NCBI RefSeq assembly: GCF_001561995.1
Contig: NZ_LLWC01000024.1
Location: 186,001 to 250,000 of the forward strand
DNA from: Polycladidibacter hongkongensis
GTDB taxonomy: Bacteria; Pseudomonadota; Alphaproteobacteria; Rhizobiales; Stappiaceae
Reading direction: 5' to 3'
DNA: 64,000 bases
Shown here: positions 17,891-25,750 of the stretch, in pieces
How positions within the stretch are numbered: position 1 is the first letter of the stretch
How the letters are laid out: each line of letters begins with the position of its first letter
The notes under the pieces: model-generated
Told to the model about the DNA's origin: nothing
What the model saw: the letters and a program-made list of their open reading frames with translations, nothing else
Databases searched by the model: none
Position numbers and translations under genes: made by a program

Positions 17891-18475
17891 TTAGAATAGT
17901 GGCGGATTGTTAAAAGCTTCGGAGCAGCCTTCATATCCTTTTGAGAGTAAGTTTGTATAAGTCCCGATTGGCTTACGGATAGCTTTTTCTGCGGTGCCGC
18001 CAGTAATTTCGCTGACAGTGACGCGGCAAACAATCCCGGAGTTTGATGAGAAGCTTACTTCAAGCTTTTGTCCGGCTTTGGCCTTGAGAGAGAATGGTAC
18101 CGCACAAGAATAGGTGGTCGAGCCAGAAACGTTAGATCCCGTTACAAGATAAGTAAACTCCTTTTCGGCTCGAATAACGAGCTCCTGTGCCGCGTTTTTG
18201 TGAAACGCTTTAATACCCGGTATTCCAAGGCGTTTCTCGCTACTATTCAGAAGGTACCCAACACGAAGACGTGCCAATTCTTTCGGATTTACTTTGCACT
18301 GCTTGTCGTCAAAGCGCCTTACGCTCGAGCCAAATTCCATATTTGTCGCAAAACGAATATCAGCTGTGGGGCCGGAGGTTGGTGCGACGTGGGTTACCGC
18401 GGCGCAGGAGGATAATAAGAAAGCGCCGCAAGAAAGGATTGCGCTTCGTGTGATTGTAAAATTAAACAAGTACAT
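17891..18475 (-). CDS. Predicted lipoprotein of unknown function
   Basis: The protein has a hydrophobic N-terminus ending in a lipobox (LLSSC), so it is likely lipidated and exported. The mature part of about 170 aa has four further cysteines and a predicted beta-rich composition; no family is recognised. The start is uncertain: ATG 18475 (MYLFNF) is the best codon but GGGAG abuts it, while the upstream TTG at 18499 has no ribosome binding site. The coding sequence is more AT-rich than the cob genes next to it, and it sits at the edge of a patch of mobile-element debris, so it may be accessory DNA. Confidence 0.6.
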   Translation of the reverse strand: MYLFNFTITRSAILSCGAFLLSSCAAVTHVAPTSGPTADIRFATNMEFGSSVRRFDDKQCKVNPKELARLRVGYLLNSSEKRLGIPGIKAFHKNAAQELVIRAEKEFTYLVTGSNVSGSTTYSCAVPFSLKAKAGQKLEVSFSSNSGIVCRVTVSEITGGTAEKAIRKPIGTYTNLLSKGYEGCSEAFNNPPLF

Positions 18476-18583
18476 CTCCCAAGATCGTCTGTAATGCAAC
18501 TATAAGTAGAAATCTGCTTTCACTCAATTCCATTGCATAGTCAAGGGTATTTCCCCCATTTTTGGAGGAGTTTGGCAGGAGAG

Positions 18584-18770
18584 TTATGCTGCTAGTTTCA
18601 GCTTGTCGGCGGGGGTGGTGCCGCCGATGGCCATGTTTGGCCGGTTGTTGTTGTATGTCCAGAGCCAGTTGGTCGCTTCCGTTTGTACCTGTTCGATGGT
18701 TTCTAAACTGTCCGGGATTAGGGACGAGCTCCATATTTTGCTGAACGCCGCCTGCCAGACACGCCTCGCC
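18584..18770 (-). pseudogene. IS3-family transposase (OrfB) C-terminal remnant
   Basis: About 60 codons resemble the end of the DDE integrase of IS3-family elements: WLWTYNNNRPNMAIGGTTP followed by ADKLKLAA and a stop at 18584. The DDE residues upstream are missing, and the sequence before about 18770 no longer matches. Just past the stop, GGGGGAAATACCC on the minus strand (about 18545-18557) looks like the usual outer end of such an element. No complete element or second end is visible, so it is an old remnant. Confidence 0.75.
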
Positions 18771-18802
18771 AGCAATTGCGCGGGGTTCTGTGTCAATAAT
18801 TT

Positions 18803-18902
18803 ACGCCCCAAAGGCTTTGTGGCGCTGGTCAAGGCCGACCGGCGCGACGCTGAGCGGGTGGCCGCCAATGATCGCAACGGCAAACGCCGGGGGTGTTGGT
18901 GA
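18803..18902 (+). pseudogene. Truncated 3' end of an unidentified, possibly phage, gene
   Basis: An in-frame stretch of about 32 codons (GFVALVKADRRDAERVAAND and on) reads like real coding sequence: charged, helical and GC-rich. It has no start because it abuts the transposase remnant. Its TGA stop overlaps the ATG of the next fragment (TGATG), the packed arrangement of phage or operonic genes. The product is not recognised. Confidence 0.35.
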
Positions 18903-18997
18903 TGGATGAACTGACAAGCTGGCTTCAGCGGGTGCCCCTCATTAGACCTGGGCTGCCATTGCATACTGGGAAACCGGCGCAATCAATTCCTATCTAA
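18902..18997 (+). pseudogene. Truncated 5' end of an unidentified, possibly phage, gene
   Basis: It begins MDELTSWLQRV at an ATG overlapping the stop of the previous fragment and ends after 31 codons. The first dozen residues look genuine; the rest has probably been cut or shifted. It converges with the secreted-protein gene ending at 18990. The product is not recognised. Confidence 0.3.
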
Positions 18998-19766
18998 ATG
19001 CACAGTGATTCAGTGTCGGTGCTTTGCCATCAAGTAGCTTTGAGAGGATTGTTCCGACCCCTGGAGGTGCGCCAACATAGATTTTCGTACCGGTGCGTGA
19101 AATGCTCTGTACCTGACAAAATTTATCGTGAAAGACCTTGTCACAGCATTGGCCATTTACGTTTTTATCGCCTGGCGCACATATCCATGGGCCTGCTATC
19201 TGAAAACCGGTTTTCGGGCTGGGTATCGCAGGGCAAGAGCAGACTATCTCGTTTGCGCCGATGCTGCCAAGACCGGGGAAGGTTTTTCCTTGAGTGCTGG
19301 TGAAGCAAAGGCCGCCGTCACACTGGGCGGAATAGCCAGCAGGTGCTGTATCGTTGTTGCGGCAGGTGTAGATCGCAAGTGGTGGCCCCATACTTTCCTT
19401 CGCCGGATCATAATCGGCTTCTAATTGGCGAGGTGTCGCATACGTACTGACAGTAAAGCCATTGTCTAGCCCTGCTTCCAGTAGATCGCAGATATCTTGA
19501 TCGTCACCATTTGCCTTAAAGTGGAAGGGCAAGGAGATGCTTTGTTCGTTTTTTACGTCGCATTTGCAATAGGCGACATTATCAAGTGTCCAGCACTCAG
19601 CAGTTGCGCAGAGAGCGAAAGTACTGGGAACGTCTTGTGTTATCGGGCATTGCTTGAAGAGACTTTTAGCTGGCGTTTCTGCTGCGAAGACGTTGTGCCC
19701 GCAAAAGAGCGCAGCGATACCAAACAGGATTGCAGAGAGGCAATTTTGCGGGAATGTGTAGGGCAT
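18990..19766 (-). CDS. Cysteine-rich secreted protein of unknown function
   Basis: A 258-aa protein with a signal peptide (hydrophobic about residues 8-28, cleavage likely after VFA). The mature chain holds 16 cysteines, an even number, in pairs such as YCKC, VCSC and QCCD, so it should be strongly disulfide-bonded outside the cytoplasm. AAGGA precedes the ATG at 19766 at good spacing. No domain is recognised. The gene is lower in GC than its chromosomal neighbours and is flanked on both sides by phage-like or IS debris, so horizontal origin is plausible. It appears intact. Confidence 0.65.
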   Translation of the reverse strand: MPYTFPQNCLSAILFGIAALFCGHNVFAAETPAKSLFKQCPITQDVPSTFALCATAECWTLDNVAYCKCDVKNEQSISLPFHFKANGDDQDICDLLEAGLDNGFTVSTYATPRQLEADYDPAKESMGPPLAIYTCRNNDTAPAGYSAQCDGGLCFTSTQGKTFPGLGSIGANEIVCSCPAIPSPKTGFQIAGPWICAPGDKNVNGQCCDKVFHDKFCQVQSISRTGTKIYVGAPPGVGTILSKLLDGKAPTLNHCAFR

Positions 19767-20008
19767 TTCGTCTTTCCTTCATGGCAAGAGTACCGCAATT
19801 GGAGGATTTAATAGGGAAAAGCCATTAACGGCTAAGTAAGAGCGAGCCAGCGAGTTATACTAAAGTGAAGCAGTTGGGCTCATTGTTTGACTGTCTCGTG
19901 GACTGCAGCGGCTGGTTGCCAAAGGCGGCAAGGGTGTTGGTAGTTTGTTAAAAAGTGGCAGTGCGCGTTGAGTAACGGCTGAAGTCAGGCGCCAACAGGG
20001 GGGCACAA

Positions 20009-20326
20009 ATGAGCGACCCAATTCTGGTCCTGCTGGGCCTCAAAATTATGTATCTGATCGGGGGAGTTCTGTGGCGGGCTGGTGCGGGTGATCGTGCATC
20101 CGCGTGCCAGCCTTTTCAATGCCATCGGCGCAACTGTGGTGGGGGCGCTGGTGGCGGGCTATCTCACCCCTGTGGTCGCGCCGGTGCTCGAGCGCTGGCT
20201 GGGCCCTGCCGATGCAGACGTGGAGGGGGCACCGGCTTTATGCTGGGCATGTACGCTCGGGCGCAATCGGATGGGTTGATCAAACTCTCCCGCCGTTGGT
20301 GCGATGATCCGCGGCTGCCGAAGTAG
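20009..20326 (+). pseudogene. Holin-like phage membrane protein with two compensating frameshifts
   Basis: Read straight through, the frame is open for 105 codons, but its middle (about residues 22-75) is an implausible run of Arg, Gly, Cys and Pro. Removing one base near 20065 and adding one near 20233 restores a sensible membrane protein: MSDPILVLLGLKIMYLIGGF, then GGLVRVIVHPRASLFNAIGA and VGALVAGYLTPVVAPVLERW, ending RRWCDDPRLPK. It looks like a small phage holin or related inner-membrane protein. That identity is from general appearance, not a firm match. The gene is presumably inactive unless the sequence has two errors here. Confidence 0.6.
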
Positions 20327-20546
20327 GTGCTTGTTCGGTTTCTGGATAGTTTTCGCTGCGTTTTATTGCAGGGTGATTAGTGAAGCGTGATCAACAAATA
20401 TAAGAGATCGCGAGTGTGAAAATAGATGTCGCAAGGAGTGTGTGACGTTCATAAAAGGGCTCAGAATCCCTCACTTTTTTCTATTGCGAGAAAGGTGAGG
20501 GAAAAATCCCGGAAAAACTAATAAAAACAATGGCGCGGGAGAAAGG
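20327..20546. other. Spacer between holin-like pseudogene and tRNA-Cys
   Basis: No gene. A long inverted repeat at 20468-20501 (CCCTCAC and GTGAGGG, with extra inner A/T pairing) could fold in the tRNA-Cys 3' trailer or be a leftover phage terminator. It lacks a clean T run on the tRNA strand. Confidence 0.4.
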
Positions 20547-20620
20547 TGGAGGCCTCTGCCGGAATCGAACCGGCGTACACGGATTTGCAATCCGCTGCGT
20601 CACCACTCCGCCAAGAGGCC
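20547..20620 (-). tRNA. tRNA-Cys (GCA)
   Basis: A 74-nt cloverleaf on the minus strand with acceptor GGCCTCT pairing with AGAGGCC, discriminator T, encoded CCA, and anticodon GCA in the loop TTGCAAA. Its 3' end points toward the phage-like debris at 18.8-20.3 kb, which suits a former integration site. Confidence 0.97.
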
Positions 20621-21444
20621 AACCGAATGGTGTGAAAGGGCTTTTCTGATATTTGGGCTCGATAGTCAAGCGGGTTGCGCAACTTTATCCGCAGTGTTTG
20701 GCAAAAACTGTTCATAAACCGTTCTTGTTTGATCGTTCTATCAGGGATTTGCTGTCAGCTTCTTCTGGCGTGTGCTCCTGCTGAATGGCTAGCCTTTGGT
20801 CTCTGGTTGCTTGCTGATTGCCCTCGCTTAGTTATTGGTGTTAGCGCGCGACGTCGGTCAGCTAGAACGAAGCTTGGCCAAAGAGGTGAGGGTCGCTTGC
20901 ATTGGTTGTATTGATAGGTCAGGGCCAAACGGGTTGCTGCGCGTTTTGCAATCGAAGGACATGATGTCACTCATTTTGACGTATCGGTGAGATTTGCTCT
21001 GTGAAATTCTGGCAGATACGGTGAGAAGCCTTGCAACCACTTCGATTTTCAGTATATAGACGAGCCCAATCAAGGTTGATGCTTTAGTCGAGGAGAGCTG
21101 TGCATTTTGCGATGCTTTCCAAGAAACTGCCGTTATGGGCGGTGCTGATAAAGCTAAGGCATTGATGTAACTGAGATATTAACTTTGGATGGTGCGATCA
21201 GCCGCACCAAACCTTCCTGAGCAGCGTAGTGGGGACTTGATGTTCTTGTTGACCTGATTAGGAGAGATTTAATAGAGGGCGTTGTCGAAGTCCGGTTGGT
21301 TCTAGGCAGTTGATGCGGCAAGTTAAGCGTGGCTAGCGATAGTTATCCTCGGTTTTGTTGCTCTCAAGGCCAAATTTGATCGGTGCTTTAAGCAGGCGGA
21401 TCGTCTGCTGTGAACGCGTCCTAGATAAGGACGAAGCAAAGACC
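20621..21444. other. Long non-coding stretch upstream of tig
   Basis: No convincing gene in about 820 bases. Short open frames have no ribosome binding site and poor codon use. A hairpin GGTGCG/CGCACC lies at about 21191-21208, and a promoter-like TTGACC...TAATAG (spacing 15) is at about 21249-21275, which could drive tig. Nothing else is recognised. Confidence 0.4.
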
Positions 21445-22791
21445 ATGCAGGTAACAGAGACCTTGGCCGAAGGCCTGAAGCGCGAGTTGAAAGTAGTGGT
21501 ACCAGCTGCTGATCTGGCAAGCCGTCTTGATGCCTATCTTTTGGATATGAAAGATAAGGTAAAGATCAACGGTTTCCGCCCAGGTAAGGTGCCTGTTGCG
21601 CATATCAAGAAGCTGTATGGCCGTCAGGCAATGGCTGAGCTGATCTCAAATCTGATCAACGAAACCACCGGCAAGACCCTGGAAGAGCGCAAGGAAAAGC
21701 CTGCGCAGCAGCCAGAAATCGATCTGCCGGATGCCGATGCTGAAGCAGTTTTGGCGGGCGACAAAGATTTGTCCTTTGCCATTTCCTACGAGACTTTGCC
21801 TGAGTTTGAACTGATCGACTTTGCCAGCGTTGAGCTGGAGCGTCCGATCGTTGAAATTTCTGAAGAGGAAGTTGATGAGCAGGTAAAGCAGATTGCGGAG
21901 AGCAATCGTCCGTTCGAAGCCCGTGATGCTGGCGCGGAAGTTGTCAATGGTGACAAGGTGAAGCTTTCCTACCTTGGTAAGCTGGACGGCGAGCCATTTG
22001 ACGGCGGTGCAGATGAGAACGGCGAACTGGTGATCGGTTCTGGCCAGTTTATTCCGGGCTTTGAAGAGCAGATCGTTGGCATGAAGGTGGGTGATACCAA
22101 AGTGATCGACGTGACCTTCCCTGAAGAATACGGCGCTGAGAACCTTGCTGGCCGCGCTGTTACCTTCGATATCGAGATTAAAGAAATTTTGGCGCCAGGC
22201 GACGTTGAAATCAACGATGAACTGGCAACCGGCCTTGGTCTTGAGAGCCTTGACAAGCTGAAGGAAATCGTTCGTGGACAGATCGAGAGCCAGTTCGGTG
22301 CGGCAACCCGCCAGAAAGTAAAGCGCGCTCTGCTTGACAAGCTTGATGAAGCTTACACTTTCGAGCTGCCTGAAAAGCTTCTGGAAACCGAATTTGACGG
22401 TATCTGGAATCAGGTTGAAGCGGAAATGAAGCAGACCGGCAAAACCTTTGAAGACGAAGAGACCACCGAAGACGAAGCAAAAGCGGAGTACCGCAAAATT
22501 GCCGAGCGTCGCGTGCGTCTTGGTCTGGTGCTTTCTGAAGTTGGTGAGCAGAACAAAGTTCAGGTTACCGATGATGAAGTGCAGCGCGCTCTGTTTGACC
22601 GTGTGCGCCAGTTCCCTGGTCAAGAGCAGCAGGTGTTCGAATTCTACAAGAACAACCAGCAGGCTTTGGCTTCCCTGCGCGCACCAATCTACGAAGAAAA
22701 GTGCGTGGACTTCATTCTTGAACTGGCTAAAATCACTGACAAAGTGGTTTCCAAAGAAGAGTTGCTCAAGCAGGACGAAGAGGAAGCCTAA
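21445..22791 (+). CDS. tig: Trigger factor, ribosome-associated chaperone and prolyl isomerase
   Basis: A 448-aa chaperone that meets nascent chains at the ribosome exit tunnel. The N-terminal domain carries the ribosome-docking loop GFRPGKVP (about residues 44-51), the FKBP-type isomerase domain follows at about 160-245 (KLSYLGKLDGEPFDGG), and a helical C-terminal domain completes it. The start is ATG 21445 (MQVTETLAEGL), matching family N-termini; a longer in-frame start at 21355 adds a non-conserved stretch. It has its own terminator and is the first of the tig-clpP-clpX-lon cluster common in proteobacteria. Confidence 0.97.
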   Translation: MQVTETLAEGLKRELKVVVPAADLASRLDAYLLDMKDKVKINGFRPGKVPVAHIKKLYGRQAMAELISNLINETTGKTLEERKEKPAQQPEIDLPDADAEAVLAGDKDLSFAISYETLPEFELIDFASVELERPIVEISEEEVDEQVKQIAESNRPFEARDAGAEVVNGDKVKLSYLGKLDGEPFDGGADENGELVIGSGQFIPGFEEQIVGMKVGDTKVIDVTFPEEYGAENLAGRAVTFDIEIKEILAPGDVEINDELATGLGLESLDKLKEIVRGQIESQFGAATRQKVKRALLDKLDEAYTFELPEKLLETEFDGIWNQVEAEMKQTGKTFEDEETTEDEAKAEYRKIAERRVRLGLVLSEVGEQNKVQVTDDEVQRALFDRVRQFPGQEQQVFEFYKNNQQALASLRAPIYEEKCVDFILELAKITDKVVSKEELLKQDEEEA

Positions 22792-22813
22792 GGCTTTTTT
22801 GGAGTGGATTTGG

Positions 22814-22840
22814 AAGGGGCCTCAGGGCCCCTTTCTTTTT
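22814..22840 (+). terminator. Rho-independent terminator of tig
   Basis: AAGGGGCC and GGCCCCTT form an eight-pair stem with a TCAG loop, followed by TTCTTTTT, 22 bases past the tig stop. Confidence 0.9.
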
Positions 22841-23181
22841 CGCGGGCTTAAAGGGGAAAAGGCACTTATTTCTGCGCGCGCCCGATTTTTTATGGGTGAC
22901 AGGGCAGGCGCCGGTGTCTAGCTTTCAAGCTTGGGGCGCGGGTGATTCAAGTGCTGCCGCTTTTGTGTTCGTAGGATAAGCTGGTCAGAGGGCTGGTGAT
23001 GCCATCAGTGATCTTAAAGATTACCTAACTGGCTGTGACCTATGCTGCGAAGAGATGAGTGGGGGTATTGCCGCCTTTGAAATGCTGCAAGCGTTCAATG
23101 CCCAGAAAATTGGCGGGTCTGCCATTGCAAGGCCCGAGGATATCCTTATATGAGGATGTTCCAACTGATAATGGATGATGC
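22841..23181. other. Intergenic region before clpP
   Basis: About 340 bases that should contain the clpP promoter. A 32-codon frame starting at ATG near 23055 and ending TGA just upstream of clpP has plausible codons but only a weak GAAGAG ribosome binding site. I do not call it a gene. Confidence 0.4.
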
Positions 23182-23817
23182 ATGACCGATCCTGTTGAGT
23201 ATTTTAGTAATAGTCTGGTGCCGATGGTGGTGGAGCAATCCAACCGCGGCGAGCGTGCCTATGATATTTTTTCGCGATTGTTGAAAGAGCGAATTATCTT
23301 CCTTACCGGCCCGGTTGAAGATGGCATGGCAACGCTGATTTGCTCGCAGCTGCTTTATCTGGAAGCGGAAAATCCGAATAAGGAGATCGCGCTTTATATC
23401 AATTCACCCGGCGGGGTTGTGACATCCGGTCTGGCGATCTACGACACCATGCAGTTTATCAAGCCAAAGGTGACGACCCTTTGCATTGGTCAAGCGGCCA
23501 GCATGGGTTCGCTGCTGCTGGCTGGCGGCGCTGAGGGGATGCGTTTCTCTCTTCCGAATAGCCGGATTATGGTGCACCAGCCTTCTGGTGGTTTCCGCGG
23601 GCAGGCCTCTGATATCATGCTACATGCGCAAGAGATTTTGAAGCTGAAGCGCCGATTGAACGAGATCTACGTGAAGCACACCGGCCAGACCTATGAGGCG
23701 GTTGAAGAGGCGCTGGAACGCGATAACTTCATGAGCGCGGAAGAGGCAAAAGCATTCGGTCTGGTTGATAAAGTGATTGCGGATCGTGAATGTCTGGGTG
23801 GCGAGGAAAAAGCCTAG
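23182..23817 (+). CDS. clpP: ATP-dependent Clp protease proteolytic subunit
   Basis: A 211-aa serine peptidase that forms the tetradecameric barrel working with ClpX or ClpA. Catalytic Ser108 is in GQAASMGS, His132 in MVHQPSGG, and the Asp lies near residue 181. The [10 protein letters not shown] loop at about 69-78 forms the oxyanion region. It starts at ATG 23182 (MTDPVEYF). The clpX gene follows after 234 bases on the same strand, and no strong hairpin was seen between them, so readthrough is possible. Confidence 0.97.
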   Translation: MTDPVEYFSNSLVPMVVEQSNRGERAYDIFSRLLKERIIFLTGPVEDGMATLICSQLLYLEAENPNKEIALYINSPGGVVTSGLAIYDTMQFIKPKVTTLCIGQAASMGSLLLAGGAEGMRFSLPNSRIMVHQPSGGFRGQASDIMLHAQEILKLKRRLNEIYVKHTGQTYEAVEEALERDNFMSAEEAKAFGLVDKVIADRECLGGEEKA

Positions 23818-24051
23818 ATGGATGCATTGGGAGCGGGCGGTCCTTGCCTGCCTCTCTAGAGCGGTGTTTTGATAAAGCACGGCCTTTTTCGCCGGATATT
23901 AGCGGTTTCTTTGGTGCGTCTGCTGGTTTTTGCTGGCAGCGCCATAAAAAACACTATATGCCGGTAAAACTAAGCAAAGATTTGCCAAGGGCCGGATGCT
24001 CTTGGAGAGTATATGAGGGGCGCCCCTCAAAACATCGCGAGGTTAGAACAG

Positions 24052-25317
24052 ATGAGCAAAGCTAGCGGCGGCGATAGCAAAAACACGCTTTACTGCTCGT
24101 TTTGCGGCAAGAGCCAGCACGAGGTGCGCAAGCTGATCGCAGGGCCAACGGTCTTTATCTGTGATGAGTGCGTTGAGCTGTGCATGGACATCATTCGCGA
24201 GGAAAACAAATCCTCGCTGGTGAAATCCCGTGATGGCATTCCAACTCCGCAAGAAATTTCCAAGGTTCTAGATGATTATGTGATTGGTCAGAGCCGCGCC
24301 AAGAAGGTGCTTTCTGTTGCCGTTCATAACCATTACAAGCGCCTCAACCATGCGGCCAAGGGCGAGGATGTTGAACTTTCCAAGTCCAATATCCTGCTGG
24401 TTGGACCAACCGGCTGCGGTAAGACGCTGTTGGCACAAACCTTGGCGCGCATTATTGATGTGCCGTTCACCATGGCAGATGCAACCACGCTAACCGAAGC
24501 GGGTTATGTGGGTGAGGATGTTGAAAACATCATCCTGAAGCTGTTGCAGGCAGCTGATTACAATGTAGACCGCGCCCAGCGTGGCATCGTCTACATCGAC
24601 GAGGTCGACAAGATTACCCGTAAGGCGGAGAATCCGTCGATTACGCGTGATGTGTCTGGTGAAGGTGTGCAGCAGGCCCTTCTGAAAATTATGGAGGGTA
24701 CGGTTGCCAGCGTGCCGCCGCAGGGCGGGCGTAAGCATCCACAGCAAGAGTTTTTGCAGGTGGACACCACCAATATCCTGTTTATCTGCGGCGGTGCATT
24801 TGCCGGCCTTGATAAGCTGATCTCCGATCGTGGCCGTTCAACCTCTATCGGCTTTGGTGCAAGTGTCATGGCTCCAGAAGATCGTAAGGTTGGTGAGTTG
24901 TTCTCTGAGCTCGAGCCTGAAGATCTCCTGAAATTCGGCCTTATTCCGGAATTTGTCGGGCGTTTGCCCGTGGTGGCTACACTGGAAGATCTGGATGAGG
25001 ATGCGCTGGTCACCATCTTGCAAGAGCCAAAGAATGCGCTTGTGAAGCAGTACCAGCGTCTGTTCGATATGGAAGAAGTGGCGTTGACCTTCCACGAAGA
25101 TGCCCTGCGGGCGATTGCGCGCAAGGCCATCCAGCGTAAGACTGGTGCACGTGGTCTGCGCTCTATTCTTGAGGGAATTCTGCTTGAAACCATGTATGAA
25201 TTGCCTGGGCTTAAAGGGGTCAAGGAAGTGGTGATCTCCGCCGAGGTTGTGGATGGGGATGCACGTCCACTCTATATCTACGAGGAAATGAGCGAGACAT
25301 CTGCGACCAGCGCCTAA
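24052..25317 (+). CDS. clpX: ATP-dependent Clp protease unfoldase subunit
   Basis: A 421-aa AAA+ unfoldase that feeds substrates to ClpP. The N-terminal zinc-binding domain has YCSFC and ICDECVELC (four Cys). Walker A is GPTGCGKT and Walker B is IVYIDEVDK. Pore and sensor segments are intact. The start is ATG 24052 ([11 protein letters not shown]), which matches related proteins and has GAGG nine bases upstream; an in-frame ATG at 24013 is too close to its GGAGAG. A terminator follows. Confidence 0.97.
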   Translation: MSKASGGDSKNTLYCSFCGKSQHEVRKLIAGPTVFICDECVELCMDIIREENKSSLVKSRDGIPTPQEISKVLDDYVIGQSRAKKVLSVAVHNHYKRLNHAAKGEDVELSKSNILLVGPTGCGKTLLAQTLARIIDVPFTMADATTLTEAGYVGEDVENIILKLLQAADYNVDRAQRGIVYIDEVDKITRKAENPSITRDVSGEGVQQALLKIMEGTVASVPPQGGRKHPQQEFLQVDTTNILFICGGAFAGLDKLISDRGRSTSIGFGASVMAPEDRKVGELFSELEPEDLLKFGLIPEFVGRLPVVATLEDLDEDALVTILQEPKNALVKQYQRLFDMEEVALTFHEDALRAIARKAIQRKTGARGLRSILEGILLETMYELPGLKGVKEVVISAEVVDGDARPLYIYEEMSETSATSA

Positions 25318-25340
25318 GACGGCCATTACCCAAGTTTAGG

Positions 25341-25369
25341 AAGGCGGGCTACTATGGTCCGCCTTTTTT
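25341..25369 (+). terminator. Rho-independent terminator of clpX
   Basis: AAGGCGG and CCGCCTT form a seven-pair stem with an 11-base loop, followed by TTTT, starting 24 bases after the clpX stop. Confidence 0.85.
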
Positions 25370-25560
25370 GTGCGCGGGCGGACATTCGCGTAATCAAAGG
25401 TGATTGTAGGTGGCGCTGGGATGAGCGGTAAACGAGCGCATTTGGTAGGATGGGCGTTTTTTGTGGTTGTCAAACCCTAGCTCAGTTTTAGGTAAACTCG
25501 CCAAGATACTTAGGTTTTTGGTGGGTATCGGCATTTGTGCGTGGCTAAAGTGCTTCGATT

Positions 25561-25595
25561 GCTTGACAGGCAGGGGGTGCGACGCCACCTAATGT
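25561..25595 (+). promoter_or_regulatory. Possible heat-shock (RpoH-type) promoter of lon
   Basis: CTTGACA at 25562-25568, then 16 bases, then CCACCTAAT. This resembles the CTTG-spacer-CCA pattern of alphaproteobacterial RpoH promoters, and lon is a typical target. The match is partial and untested. The remaining sequence from 25370 to 25750 contains no gene that I can see. Confidence 0.3.
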
Positions 25596-25701
25596 AGGTT
25601 AACGGCAGTCTGGCATCTGCGCTTGTGCCTTATGAAAAAGGGCAGGATGTGGATGGCCGCAAGGGGCGGGGCAAGGCTCTGCTGGCAAGGCTGCGAATTT
25701 T

Positions 25702-25732
25702 GTCCGCCCGGCGTTAAGCCAGAAGGGCGGAC
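25702..25732 (+). promoter_or_regulatory. Hairpin in the lon 5' untranslated region
   Basis: GTCCGCCC and GGGCGGAC pair perfectly over eight bases with a 15-base loop, ending 18 bases before the lon start and just before its AGGAAAGGA ribosome binding site. There is no T run, so it is not a terminator. It may tune translation or mRNA stability. Confidence 0.4.
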
Positions 25733-25750
25733 TAGAGGAAAGGAAAAAAT

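Noticed and set aside
20675-20914. 79-codon frame between tRNA-Cys and tig, with a hydrophobic start
   Set aside because: TTG start without a ribosome binding site, many rare codons, and no family resemblance.
23055-23153. 32-codon frame just upstream of clpP
   Set aside because: Codon use is acceptable, but there is no upstream start in frame, only a weak ribosome binding site, and no resemblance to any protein.
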